Part shown: one piece after another, positions 38,563 to 47,484 of the stretch | Layout: each line of letters starts with the position of its first letter | Numbering within the stretch: position 1 is the first letter of the stretch | Origin: a virus | Direction: 5' to 3' (one strand) | Virus record (IMG/VR): IMGVR_UViG_3300033144_001121 | Coordinates: 1 to 48,908 of that record | Length of the DNA stretch: 48,908 nucleotides | Notes under the pieces: model-generated | Databases searched by the model: none | The model's input: only the letters and a program-made list of their open reading frames with translations | Told to the model about the DNA's origin: nothing | Program-made: the position numbers and the translations under genes

Positions 38563-39050
38563 GCCCCTTTGAGTGTTGGTGGGTAATCCCTGAATGGAAC
38601 ATGACGCTGGGGTTACCTCCCCGGTGTGGTTCTTCGACGGTGCTGCACTACCTACAGGCGGAGGGCATACTAGCCTATCGGCCTACTGAGTTCACTGGAC
38701 GCTGTACGTTTGTTGTGCGCGACCCTGTGGACCGCTTCGTGTCCCTCTGGCGGGCGAAGTGTCGGGATAGAAACCTTCTAACCGTAGACGACACAGACTC
38801 CCCTATCATCGACATGACGCCCACAGAACTGATAGAGTTCATTGAAACGACGGATATACAAAACCCCCACTGGGCGACGCTCACTGAGATAGAAGCCGGG
38901 GGCAGTACAGAGAGGCTACCCATCGAAAAACTACACACCTTCGTTGGAGACGCTCCACACTATAATGGAAGTACCGGCGATGTACTACTAGGGGAGAACC
39001 TTCTGATGAGGGTCCAAGCACACTACGCAGACGACTATGAGCTTATTTAA
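38559..39050 (+). CDS. Sulfotransferase family protein
   Basis: 163 residues. GLPPRCGSSTVLHYL (18-32) is the 5'-phosphosulfate loop and FVVRDPVDRFVSLWR (51-65) the 3'-phosphate-binding motif of PAPS-dependent sulfotransferases (Sulfotransferase_2-like). RBS GGGGAG; ATGA overlap. Lies between two ParB-like paralogs. Moves sulfate to a hydroxyl or amine; substrate unknown. Confidence 0.72.
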   Translation: MSPFECWWVIPEWNMTLGLPPRCGSSTVLHYLQAEGILAYRPTEFTGRCTFVVRDPVDRFVSLWRAKCRDRNLLTVDDTDSPIIDMTPTELIEFIETTDIQNPHWATLTEIEAGGSTERLPIEKLHTFVGDAPHYNGSTGDVLLGENLLMRVQAHYADDYELI

Positions 39051-39573
39051 TGTACGATTCTCTTATATTGACCCTGCAAGCATTAGGGGCCGTCTCATTC
39101 GTAATTCTGGTTACGGCGGGCCTTCAGTGGGTGTGCATGGGTGGACGTGGAGGCCAGAGGTCTGCAAGTCCAAAGCCGCTAAGCCCGGATTCCACGAAGC
39201 ACTTAGGGAGTCCATCGCTAAAGACGGGCTCAGAAACCCTGTGCTTGTTTGGGCGTTCAGTGAAGGAATCTTCCTTACCTTTGGAGGTTCAAGAGTGGCT
39301 GCTGCAATCGCTCTCGCCATACCCGCCATACCAGCTATTATCAACGATTACACCGGAAGCTTCAGCGAATCCGAATTGGTTACGGAAGACAATTGGACAA
39401 CCTTCTTCACGGATATACCCCGCTCTTTCACTTTCGATGCTGACGGAGCCGACTATCATTATCACCTCGAACGAGCACGACGACACGAACATGACGAGGC
39501 TGGACTGGCTTGGCTCGAAGACCACCCTACTTGGCTAAATGAGGAATTCCCATGGCTCACCCAAAACTCTTAG
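39037..39573 (+). CDS. ParB-like domain protein, copy 2
   Basis: 178 residues, paralogous to the gene at 38041 (RNPVLVWAFSEGIFL, FGGSRVAAAIALA, IINDYTG, FFTDIPRSF, EFPWL). ATG 39037 overlaps the sulfotransferase end by 14 bases. It has a longer aromatic N-terminus (VGVHGWTWRP) and His-rich end (ARRHEHDE). The pair flanking a sulfotransferase is a striking arrangement. Confidence 0.6.
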   Translation: MSLFNVRFSYIDPASIRGRLIRNSGYGGPSVGVHGWTWRPEVCKSKAAKPGFHEALRESIAKDGLRNPVLVWAFSEGIFLTFGGSRVAAAIALAIPAIPAIINDYTGSFSESELVTEDNWTTFFTDIPRSFTFDADGADYHYHLERARRHEHDEAGLAWLEDHPTWLNEEFPWLTQNS

Positions 39574-39884
39574 CAGACGCTAACAACTACCCCATTCAGG
39601 CGGTAGAGTTAGCAGACGACGCTGTAGCTATTGCCGTAGGCACTTCTAGCTCAGCCGATACTATTCCAACAGGGGCGGTGCTTATTCGGATCGGAATTGA
39701 TGTGGATTGTTACATTCGGTTCGGAGCATCAGTAACAACGTCTAACGGGCATTTCTTCCCGAAGGGCGTTGAGGTGTTAATAGTCCCGGAAGGGGCTACA
39801 CAACTGGCAAATATCAGCGCCGATGGGTCTAGTACTGGAAACGGTACAATGTGCTCTATCACCGGCACACAATATATAGACTAA
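39552..39884 (+). CDS. Virion-type hypothetical protein
   Basis: 110 residues, RBS GAGGAAT. Beta-rich sequence (AVAIAVGTSSSADTIPTGA, VLIRIGIDVDCYIRFG, EVLIVPEGATQL) like small phage decoration or adaptor proteins. Overlaps the previous gene. Unknown. Confidence 0.55.
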   Translation: MAHPKLLADANNYPIQAVELADDAVAIAVGTSSSADTIPTGAVLIRIGIDVDCYIRFGASVTTSNGHFFPKGVEVLIVPEGATQLANISADGSSTGNGTMCSITGTQYID

Positions 39885-39897
39885 TGAGGTACTACTA

Positions 39898-40353
39898 ATG
39901 GCACAAGGCACTGTAACACTCTTCGATCAGTTCATTGAGGATGTCGGGAATGGCGTCCACGACTTGGACTCAGACACAATTCTGATGGGTCTTATTGACT
40001 CTGTTCAGACTCCCGCGGCTAATGCATCTGACGCACGTTGGGGCGCTGGCGGCAGCACAAACTACGACACCAATGAGGTGTCTCAGACTGGTGGCAACTA
40101 TGCCGCAGAAGGTCTCGACATCACAGGTACGTGGTCACAGACTACGGGCACCGGCACGTTCGACGCTACTGATGTATCCACATGGACACAAGACGGCGGC
40201 AACCCGGATGACGCTCGCTGGGGTATCATATACAACTCAACGTCCGCAGGCAACGAGTGTATCGCATTCCTCGACCTTGGGGCTGAGTTCGATATGACGA
40301 CCGGCGACCTGAACGTGACGTGGAACGGCAGCGGCATCTTCACGGTTAGCTAA
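39898..40353 (+). CDS. Conserved virion-type protein
   Basis: 151 residues, RBS GAGG. Begins GTVTLFDQFIEDVGNGVHDL and contains DARWGAGGSTNYDTNEVSQ and ECIAFLDLGAEFDMTTGD, a pattern recurring in phage proteins near tail/decoration genes. Beta-rich. Probably on the virion surface. Confidence 0.55.
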   Translation: MAQGTVTLFDQFIEDVGNGVHDLDSDTILMGLIDSVQTPAANASDARWGAGGSTNYDTNEVSQTGGNYAAEGLDITGTWSQTTGTGTFDATDVSTWTQDGGNPDDARWGIIYNSTSAGNECIAFLDLGAEFDMTTGDLNVTWNGSGIFTVS

Positions 40354-40364
40354 GGGGAATAGAT

Positions 40365-40601
40365 ATGGGAATTTTCACACGTAAAATCAAGATCACAGCG
40401 CACGATGCGGACATCAATCCTGCACCGAAGTCCACCCTCGTAAGGAAGGTGGCTCGCTACAATCGCGTCGTAGAGGCGCAGAAGCGAGCAATCAAGCGGG
40501 GTAATGTACATCGAGCGGCTGTACTTGAAGCTGAAATGGAAGCACTGGCAGAGAACCTGCTCGCGGAGCGCGAAGCTCTCGAATCCTTATACCGCAAGTA
40601 G
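40365..40601 (+). CDS. Small basic coiled-coil protein
   Basis: 78 residues, RBS AAGGGGAAT. Lys/Arg-rich helices (RKVARYNRVVEAQKRAIKRG, then EAEMEALAENLLAEREALE). Unknown. Confidence 0.55.
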   Translation: MGIFTRKIKITAHDADINPAPKSTLVRKVARYNRVVEAQKRAIKRGNVHRAAVLEAEMEALAENLLAEREALESLYRK

Positions 40602-40613
40602 TCCGGCGGCGCT

Positions 40614-41210
40614 ATGATTGAATTCTTCATAGTGCCTATCGAGGCTGCAGGCGGTCCCGGATTAGGTGCATTTAGCGTAAAATACCAGCATGACCCGGCG
40701 GTATCATCGTACGGGTCTATGCGGTATTCTTGGGGTAGCTGTGCTGTCCTTATGCTGAATGCAACCCAGACCTACCTTGACTCCGTGGCTGCGCAGCCTG
40801 ACGTATATAAAGTCTGTGCGGCCCCTGACCTGCTAGAGAACATCGGGGGTCAGGCTACCGTTGCGCTTCGTAACTGGCTTGAAGGCTGGGGCATACCGGG
40901 TAACTGGATTTCAGCAGCAGACAGCTACCGACAGGTCCTACGGGGCATCCTTGGGATGTTCCTGTTCGCCCACCGGCACGAATACCTTAATAAGAAGGGA
41001 TTCTTTCAGGACTTAGAGGAGCAGGGCTTCGATCTTAACACGAGATGGGAAGACCTGAGTCAGTCGTTCCGCGATACTATTCTAGCCCAGATCACGGAGA
41101 AGGAGTGGCCTATTGCACCTGCGGCCAACGATCAGGTCCGAAAGCTGCTCAAAGACTTCTCTGATAAGTATGATGGTACTCGTATCGTCATATGTAATGT
41201 TGAAATCTAA
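40614..41210 (+). CDS. Hypothetical protein
   Basis: 198 residues; weak RBS. N-terminal strands (MIEFFIVPIEAAGGPG), then DLLENIGGQATVALRNWLEG and helices. Stop overlaps the next ATG (TAATG). No family recognised; may assist the repeat protein after it. Confidence 0.5.
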   Translation: MIEFFIVPIEAAGGPGLGAFSVKYQHDPAVSSYGSMRYSWGSCAVLMLNATQTYLDSVAAQPDVYKVCAAPDLLENIGGQATVALRNWLEGWGIPGNWISAADSYRQVLRGILGMFLFAHRHEYLNKKGFFQDLEEQGFDLNTRWEDLSQSFRDTILAQITEKEWPIAPAANDQVRKLLKDFSDKYDGTRIVICNVEI

Positions 41211-42607
41211 TGGCATACGGCGACAACAGACAAACTGATGTCTCAGATACCTTCGATACGGAGATTGATGGTAACTGGGATAGAGGTCCCGGTGATTGGG
41301 AGGACTACGTTTGGGCTACCGGCGGTTTCGTCAACGCGGCTAGCAACGACCAAAGTGGTGCCAACTCCTACACAGGCAGAACCCACGCTGACGATCAGTG
41401 GTGTAAGGTAACCGTAAATGCTCAGGATGGTGGTTCCTACCTGAGTGCCAACGCTAGGCACGTAGGTGGAGCAGCCGAGGCCATGTACAGCGCAACTGCG
41501 GCTGAAGCAGAAGACGAGTACCAGATATACGAGTTTGAAGAAGGAATCGGCGGAGGCATCATAGCAGGTGCTACGGCTAGCCCAGGAGGGGAACTCCCCT
41601 TTGGTGCTGGTGATTACGTTGTAATAGAATGTGAAGGCACACGGATTTCTCTCGGCAGCAACGCCGGGGGCGCAGACGCAGAGAAGATTGAAACCTCAGA
41701 TGGCACCCTGACAGAAGGGGACATCGGTCTCGGCGGGTATGAGGGCGGAGATGAGACAGCAACAGATATTACTGCCTTTGAAGGCGGTGACATCGCCGCA
41801 GGCGGTAATCTCGAAGTTACGGCTACACTCGCTACCCTCGACATAGCGAAAGAGGACTCCGCGGTTAATGCGACACTAGAGGTAGCAGCCACACTAGCGA
41901 CGCTCACTATTGCGAAACAGGATGCGGTTATTACGTATCCACGCAATATCACAGCGACACTGGCTACTCTTGACATGGCGGCGGTGAACGCTACCATGAA
42001 CATGTCACGAGAGGTCGTAGCGACCCTAGCGACGCTTGACATAGCGAAAGAGGATGCAACGGTTGATACTTCTTCTGATCTGAACGTATCAGCTACGCTG
42101 GCTACTCTGGATATAGCGGCGGTGAACGCAAGCGCCAATGCAACACGCAACATCACCGCTACCCTCGCCACGCTTACCCTGTCAGATGAGGATGCGGTTA
42201 TCACGCTCCCCCGCAACATCACCGCTACCCTCGCTACCCTTGACATAGCGGCGGCTAACGCCACTATGAACATGGGACGGAATGTAGATGCAACGCTGGC
42301 TACACTGACGTATGCAGACTTAGATGCAGTCGTTAGCTCCTCGATTCATCGTAACATTACCGCCACACTAGCGACGCTTACTATGCTCGGGTACTCGACG
42401 AGCATGAATGCGACCCGCAACATCACCGCTACCCTCGCCACGCTTGATATAGCAAAAGAAGATGCGACGGTGGTGCGCGCACGGAACATCGTAGCGACCA
42501 AGGCGGCACTGAGTATTGTAGCGCACAACACGCTAATCAACGGTGTTGGTGCTGTCCTGATCCAAGCACGGCGTTCTCTGCTGACTATGATCGGAAGGCG
42601 ACGGTAA
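41210..42607 (+). CDS. Lectin-like plus tandem-repeat virion protein (head fibre-like)
   Basis: 465 residues. The first 190 residues resemble a concanavalin/LamG-like beta-sandwich (DTFDTEIDGNWDRGPGDWE, QWCKVTVNAQDGGSYLSAN). The rest is eleven 22-24-residue repeats with consensus NITATLATLDIAxxDATVxxxR. Such regular beta repeats often form extended fibres. Followed by TAATG overlap with terminase, so probably packed in the head operon as a capsid fibre or appendage. Confidence 0.55.
   Translation: MAYGDNRQTDVSDTFDTEIDGNWDRGPGDWEDYVWATGGFVNAASNDQSGANSYTGRTHADDQWCKVTVNAQDGGSYLSANARHVGGAAEAMYSATAAEAEDEYQIYEFEEGIGGGIIAGATASPGGELPFGAGDYVVIECEGTRISLGSNAGGADAEKIETSDGTLTEGDIGLGGYEGGDETATDITAFEGGDIAAGGNLEVTATLATLDIAKEDSAVNATLEVAATLATLTIAKQDAVITYPRNITATLATLDMAAVNATMNMSREVVATLATLDIAKEDATVDTSSDLNVSATLATLDIAAVNASANATRNITATLATLTLSDEDAVITLPRNITATLATLDIAAANATMNMGRNVDATLATLTYADLDAVVSSSIHRNITATLATLTMLGYSTSMNATRNITATLATLDIAKEDATVVRARNIVATKAALSIVAHNTLINGVGAVLIQARRSLLTMIGRRR
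41806..42560 (+). repeat. Eleven tandem coding repeats (about 66-72 bases)
   Basis: Each repeat codes for xxxATLATLxxx units of 22-24 residues. DNA units such as AACATCACCGCTACCCTCGC recur almost exactly (e.g. near 42148, 42220 and 42418), showing recent duplication or conversion. Confidence 0.8.
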
Positions 42608-43950
42608 TGGACATTTATCTCCATCAGGGGCAGTCGGAGATAGACGAGGACGAGCACCGCTTTCAAGTAGTCGCCGCGGGGCGACGCTTCGGCAAGAGCT
42701 TCTACGCTGCATACAGGCTATACGATGCAGCCAGCCACACGACCAAGGTACGGTCGGATGGTACAGAGATCGACCTCACGGAAGAGATCGTCTACTATGT
42801 AGGACCTACGTTCAAGCAAGCACGGGAGAACCTATGGGAAGTCATGATGAACATGGGCCAAGGGCTCATCGAGGGGATAAGACAGAACGAGGGGGAGATA
42901 AAGCTGACCAATGGCCGCCTCATACGCTTCAAGGGAGCAGACGACCCAGACTCTTTGCGGGGTGTGGGTCTGCATTTCGTAGTGATGGACGAGTATGCGT
43001 TCATGAAACCGAGTGTGTGGGAGTACATAATCAGGCCCGCCCTTGCGAGAGCGGAGGGGGGTGCCCTCTTTATTGGTACACCGGACGGTAAGAACCACTT
43101 CTACGACATGTGGATGTGCGCCGAGGCGGGGATAGACCCCAAGAGCGGCAAGCCGACGAAGAACTGGTCCGCATTCCAGTTCGCATCGAGCATGAACATC
43201 CATATCACCTCGACAGAGATAGACGAGTTGGTTGAGGGGCTGAGCGACGATGCCCGTAAGCAGGAGCTAGAAGCTAGCTTTGCAGCCACCGGAGGTAAGG
43301 TATTCCACCAGAATATGTTCCCGGTGCGGGCCCTGCACCCCAACATCAGAGGAGAGTATGTCATCGCAGCCGACCTCGCGGGCTTCTCGCCCGGAGAGGG
43401 CAGGAACAAGGCGAAGACGATACTGGACGACCACGCCATCTGTGTTGCTCTTGTCCACGACAAGGGGTGGCACATCGAGCGAATCTACCACGGCCAGTGG
43501 GACGTGCGTGAAACAGCGCTAAGGATTATCAGAGCGTGGCGGCACCACAACCAGTGCCCGGTAGGGATCGAGAAGGGCATGGCTCGCAACGCAGTGTGCG
43601 GGGAGGACGGTCAGAGCGGGTACCTCGGCGACTTAATGCAGAAGTACGGGTTCTTCACCGTCAAGCCACTGACACACGGGAACCAGAAGAAACATGACCG
43701 GATCAAGTGGGCACTACAAGGCCGGGCCGAGAAGGGTGAGATTACCCTAGAGCCTGATACTAAGCTGCCTATGGAGGAGAAGTGGATCGGTAAGTTCCTC
43801 AGTCAAGCTGTAGACTTCCCGAACCCTCTCGCGCACGACGACCTAATAGATGCCGTATCGTATATCGACCAGATGGCTGAAGACGCATTCGGCTGGAACA
43901 TCCAGTTAATTGATGACTGGGTGCCACAAGACCTTGAGGTAGGATTCTAA
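42607..43950 (+). CDS. terL: Large terminase subunit
   Basis: 447 residues. Walker A AGRRFGKS (24-31), Walker B FVVMDEY (Asp128, Glu129), coupling motif LFIGTPDG (154-161). Nuclease: AADLAGF (Asp256) and HDDLIDAVSY (about 417-426). Drives DNA packaging into the portal. TAATG overlaps on both sides. Confidence 0.9.
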   Translation: MDIYLHQGQSEIDEDEHRFQVVAAGRRFGKSFYAAYRLYDAASHTTKVRSDGTEIDLTEEIVYYVGPTFKQARENLWEVMMNMGQGLIEGIRQNEGEIKLTNGRLIRFKGADDPDSLRGVGLHFVVMDEYAFMKPSVWEYIIRPALARAEGGALFIGTPDGKNHFYDMWMCAEAGIDPKSGKPTKNWSAFQFASSMNIHITSTEIDELVEGLSDDARKQELEASFAATGGKVFHQNMFPVRALHPNIRGEYVIAADLAGFSPGEGRNKAKTILDDHAICVALVHDKGWHIERIYHGQWDVRETALRIIRAWRHHNQCPVGIEKGMARNAVCGEDGQSGYLGDLMQKYGFFTVKPLTHGNQKKHDRIKWALQGRAEKGEITLEPDTKLPMEEKWIGKFLSQAVDFPNPLAHDDLIDAVSYIDQMAEDAFGWNIQLIDDWVPQDLEVGF

Positions 43951-45887
43951 TGCCAATTGTAGAACTAGACGAAGCACGGAACGCCAACATCCCGACGATG
44001 GGCTTTCAAGGTCTGGTACACCACGTGATGTACCTTGTTCGAGAGAACCGACGGGTGCGTGACCGTCTGTATAAAGCGAACTGGGACGCATACGAGAGAA
44101 ACTTCCGAGGGAAGTACTCTGGCGCAGACAAGACGCGCGCAGCCGAACGGAGTCGATTAGTCACTCCAGCACTCGCGGCTGCCATAGAATCTACAGCGGC
44201 AACCATTGAAGATGCTATCTTCTCGCGGGAACGCTGGTTCGATGTCCTCGACGACAAGGCCGACAAGGATAAGAAGGACATCCAGCAGGCCCATGCCTTC
44301 TTGGAGGAAGACTTCAATGAGGCGGGCGTCCCGGATGCTATTGCCAAGATTGTCCTAAATGGCTGTCTGTACGGCACGGGCATCGGTAAGGTCAACATCA
44401 CACGGCGGGAAATCCGTAAGGTGGTCAACGGGAAGATAGAAAAAGACTATCGGCCCTTAGTCACACTGGAGGCCATTCCGCCGTGGGAGTTTGTCATCGA
44501 CTCACAGGCTCGGGACATAGAGAGTGCCTACTTCGTAGCGCACGAGACTCACGTACCGAAGAATGTGATCTGGTCCCGCATCAAGGCAGGGACTTATCGG
44601 AATGTGCCCCTGAGAGGTAACACAGCCTCTACGACAGCGAGCCCAGCGGGTGAAGAAACCCCAGATGGCTCCCGTAAGGCTGAAGAGCATGACGGGTCAG
44701 TATTCGTCACTGAGTACTACGGGCTCGTCCCAGCAGCAATGCTCAAGGGCGTGACGAAGTACGCGAAAGAGGATGTACAAGGCAATGGCCACATAGAGGT
44801 CATCGTCACTGTCGCCAATGAATTAGAGATACTGCGAGCGGTAGTCAACCCCTTCAGCACGAAGGATCGACCTATCCTCGCATACCAACACAGTGTGGTC
44901 CCCGGCAAGTTCTGGGGACGTGGTGTCGCCGAGAAGGGTTGGAATGCCCAACGAGCGTTGGACGCAGAGCTTCGGGCGCGAATGGACGCGCTTGGCTTAC
45001 TGACCTCCCCAATGATGGGCGCTGACATCACAAGGCTGCCACGGAACCCGGATATGCGCGTTAGGCCGGGGAAGGTCTGGCTGACCCGAGGGAGACCTTC
45101 AGAGGTACTCGAACCCGTAATCCTCGGTAACATTGACCCCAGCACGTTCAATCAGTCTTCTGAGATGGAGCGCATGGTGCAGGTGGGTACGGGCTCAATC
45201 GAGAGCAATGCCCCCCTGAACAGCGACCGACGCAACGAGACTGCCTCCGGTATCAGCATGATCCAGTCGTCCGCCCTCAAGCGGATGCGCCGGACTATGT
45301 GGAACATGGAGCGTCAGTTCCTCAACCCCTTCATCAAGAAGTCCATGTACCGGTATATGCAGTTCAACACCAGCAGATACCCACAGGACTTCCAATTCTG
45401 CATCAAGGGTACTATGGGCATCGTAGCCCGCGAGTTCGAGCAGGCACAGCTTATTGGCCTCTTGAGCAACGTCGGTCCCGACAGCCCACAGCACAAGCTG
45501 ATCCTACGAGCTATCATCGAATTAAGCTCCTCGCCCAAGCGTGATGAGATTCTGATGGCACTCGACGAGATGAGCAAGCCTGACCCTGAAGCAGAGAAGA
45601 TGAAGAAGGAGTCAGAGCAACTCCAGATGGAAGCTCAGCGTGCGGCTGTTATGGAGCAGAAGCTTGAGAACGAGAAGACGAAGAAAGAGATAGAGAAGAT
45701 CGACGCTGAGATAGCGCAGATCAAGAAGATGACGGACCTTGAAGATGAGAAGGTTGACATCCAAGCAGCGAACACTGTCATTGGCCACAACAAGGTCAAG
45801 GTACAAGAGGAAGCGCTAGAGGTACAGCGAGAGAAGAACAAACTCGACGCGAAAGCGAAGGCGAGGGCCAGTGTCAGCCAAAAGTAA
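43950..45887 (+). CDS. Portal protein
   Basis: 645 residues. N-terminal clip/stem pattern (YERNFRGKYSGADKTRAAER, then ATIEDAIFSRERWFDV), middle YYGLVPAAMLKG and FWGRGVAEKGWNAQRALDAE, typical of podovirus portals. C-terminal 100 residues form a long charged coiled coil (MKKESEQLQMEAQRAAVMEQ). Dodecameric DNA gate. Directly after terminase. Confidence 0.82.
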   Translation: MPIVELDEARNANIPTMGFQGLVHHVMYLVRENRRVRDRLYKANWDAYERNFRGKYSGADKTRAAERSRLVTPALAAAIESTAATIEDAIFSRERWFDVLDDKADKDKKDIQQAHAFLEEDFNEAGVPDAIAKIVLNGCLYGTGIGKVNITRREIRKVVNGKIEKDYRPLVTLEAIPPWEFVIDSQARDIESAYFVAHETHVPKNVIWSRIKAGTYRNVPLRGNTASTTASPAGEETPDGSRKAEEHDGSVFVTEYYGLVPAAMLKGVTKYAKEDVQGNGHIEVIVTVANELEILRAVVNPFSTKDRPILAYQHSVVPGKFWGRGVAEKGWNAQRALDAELRARMDALGLLTSPMMGADITRLPRNPDMRVRPGKVWLTRGRPSEVLEPVILGNIDPSTFNQSSEMERMVQVGTGSIESNAPLNSDRRNETASGISMIQSSALKRMRRTMWNMERQFLNPFIKKSMYRYMQFNTSRYPQDFQFCIKGTMGIVAREFEQAQLIGLLSNVGPDSPQHKLILRAIIELSSSPKRDEILMALDEMSKPDPEAEKMKKESEQLQMEAQRAAVMEQKLENEKTKKEIEKIDAEIAQIKKMTDLEDEKVDIQAANTVIGHNKVKVQEEALEVQREKNKLDAKAKARASVSQK

Positions 45888-46059
45888 GAAGCGCGTAGGT
45901 AAGGGCAAGATTGATGCCTCCCGCACTGAGGGTGGTGGCACGCTTGGCCTTACCAACAAGGACAAGCTGAAGCTCGCCAAGTCAGGAGTCAAGGACCTAC
46001 TGGAAGGCACTATGGAACTGAATCGACTCCGAATGCAGCAATCACGTAAGGGGAAATAG
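45871..46059 (+). CDS. Small basic protein (GTG start)
   Basis: 62 residues. GTG 45871 overlaps the portal end by 17 bases, GCGAGGG upstream. Lys-rich (SAKSKKRVGKGKIDASR, KDKLKLAKSGVKDLLEG). Unknown; may assist assembly. Confidence 0.5.
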   Translation: MSAKSKKRVGKGKIDASRTEGGGTLGLTNKDKLKLAKSGVKDLLEGTMELNRLRMQQSRKGK

Positions 46060-46311
46060 ATGAATAATGAAGTTAATGCAGAAGAACTAGAGAATGCTGT
46101 TCTCCTAGTTACTGGGTCTCCTGAGTGGGAAACTATTCAGAAGGGACTGTTCAACGAGATACAGGCCGCACACTACAACGCACTCTTCCTCCCCACATGG
46201 GAGAAGGTCAACGAAGAGAAAGGATTCGTACGCGGTCTGATGTATTGCATCACGCTTCGGGAGCAGATGATTGCTGCCAAGAGACAGGCGGAAGCTGATG
46301 CCGACGTATGA
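46060..46311 (+). CDS. Hypothetical protein
   Basis: 83 residues, RBS AAGGGGAAAT. Helical and acidic (EELENAVLLVTGSPEW, EIQAAHYNALFLPTWEK). Similar small proteins sit between portal and scaffold in T7-like phages. Unknown. Confidence 0.55.
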   Translation: MNNEVNAEELENAVLLVTGSPEWETIQKGLFNEIQAAHYNALFLPTWEKVNEEKGFVRGLMYCITLREQMIAAKRQAEADADV

Positions 46312-46555
46312 CTATAAGTGCCCGAAGGACGGATACTTCGAGCTACAGCAGCGCATGGTGGATCACGCACGGGCAGACTGCCCTACCTGCGGAGCCCCAT
46401 GTACTCAGGTGTTACTGACTCCGCCCGTACTTGATACGGAGGCCATGGCAGACATTGGAATGCCGGGTGCCTTCGAGAAGTCGGGGGACCGGATGACGAA
46501 ACGCCACGAAGCCGCTGGCCAAGATCATCACTATTGGAGAGACGATCTACGCTAG
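46298..46555 (+). CDS. FmdB-type zinc-ribbon protein
   Basis: 85 residues from ATG 46298. MPTYDYKCPKDG and CPTCGAPC form the FmdB-family zinc ribbon (Cys8/Cys-x..CxxC). Regulatory role in the family; in phage head operons it is a recurring small gene. Overlaps the previous gene by 14 bases. Confidence 0.7.
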   Translation: MPTYDYKCPKDGYFELQQRMVDHARADCPTCGAPCTQVLLTPPVLDTEAMADIGMPGAFEKSGDRMTKRHEAAGQDHHYWRDDLR

Positions 46556-46561
46556 CATCCC

Positions 46562-46618
46562 AGAGCCCTACACCATTCCTCGGGCGGGCTCTACTCACAC
46601 CCTACACCCCTTGCGGGG
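46562..46618 (+). other. Two hairpins upstream of scaffold gene
   Basis: AGAGCCC (46562-46568) pairs with GGGCTCT (46586-46592). CCCC-TTGC-GGGG follows (46607-46618). The 89-base gap between FmdB and scaffold is the largest in the head operon, so mRNA processing or partial termination may set the high capsid dose. Confidence 0.4.
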
Positions 46619-46644
46619 CGGGATACACTAGAGGAGTCATTGAC

Positions 46645-47439
46645 ATGGCTAAAATTGCAGATTATTTACCTGCACCAGCAGGCGGGCTCGAAGGAGAGAT
46701 TAAGGATGCCAGCCAACAGCAACAGGAGAGACTGAGGGACCCAACGAGCGGACAGTTCATTGTAGACCCAGCCTCCACACCTAACGTTGATTGGGAGAAA
46801 CGGTACCTAGAGCTTGAACAGCACAACAGCAGACAAGCACAAACGCTGGGACTGTACAAGCAACAGATCGACACCTTCATCACCAACCCTACCCCTGCTA
46901 CGCCAGAGCCTCAGGTGGCACCAGAGCCAATCACTATGGATGCCTTGTATGAGGACCCCAACGCTGCGATACATCAAGCAGTAGACCAACACCCTGTCGT
47001 TCAGGAAGCACGTGCCTTGACACAGCGATATGAAGCTGACCGGCTTCAGAGGGATGCCGACGCCTTTGGTGTCAAACATCCTGACGCTATGTCCATCAAG
47101 GAAACGCCTGAGTTCCAGAATTGGGTCGTAGCGGATGCTACTCGTATGGATTTATATACGAAAGGCAACCAATACGATTTCCACGCAGCGGACGCACTTT
47201 TCCATATGTTTAAGACAGAGAAGGGCTTAGCTAACGTAACCACCCAGCAGGCCGTTCAACAGGCAGAGCTAGTCTCATCGTCTGGCGAACTGGTCCAAGA
47301 ACCCGCAGTTTACAGCCGACAGGAGTATATCCAAAAGCTCATGCGGTCGAAGCAAGGCGACTTGGAAGCTGAGGCTTGGGTTAAAGCTAATGCCGCCAAC
47401 TATCGGATAGCCTTAGGAAATGGGAATGTCCGTGACTAA
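46645..47439 (+). CDS. Scaffolding protein
   Basis: 264 residues from ATG 46645 (RBS AGAGGAG). Acidic, Gln-rich, coiled-coil (RYLELEQHNSRQAQTLGLYK) with a Pro-rich linker (PTPATPEPQVAPEP) and a basic C-terminal helix (KLMRSKQGDLEAEAWVKAN). Position immediately before the capsid gene and composition fit a scaffold. Confidence 0.72.
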   Translation: MAKIADYLPAPAGGLEGEIKDASQQQQERLRDPTSGQFIVDPASTPNVDWEKRYLELEQHNSRQAQTLGLYKQQIDTFITNPTPATPEPQVAPEPITMDALYEDPNAAIHQAVDQHPVVQEARALTQRYEADRLQRDADAFGVKHPDAMSIKETPEFQNWVVADATRMDLYTKGNQYDFHAADALFHMFKTEKGLANVTTQQAVQQAELVSSSGELVQEPAVYSRQEYIQKLMRSKQGDLEAEAWVKANAANYRIALGNGNVRD

Positions 47440-47484
47440 CTACTAGAAGTATTTCCTTAACCACCACGCAAGAGGTATGCTATT

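Noticed and set aside
39050-39538. 162-codon frame over the second ParB-like gene
   Set aside because: Out of frame with a clear paralog of the first ParB-like gene; no family resemblance.
41806-42560. CRISPR-like repetitive array
   Set aside because: Repeats are in frame, 66-72 bases with no unique spacers, and encode a regular protein repeat.
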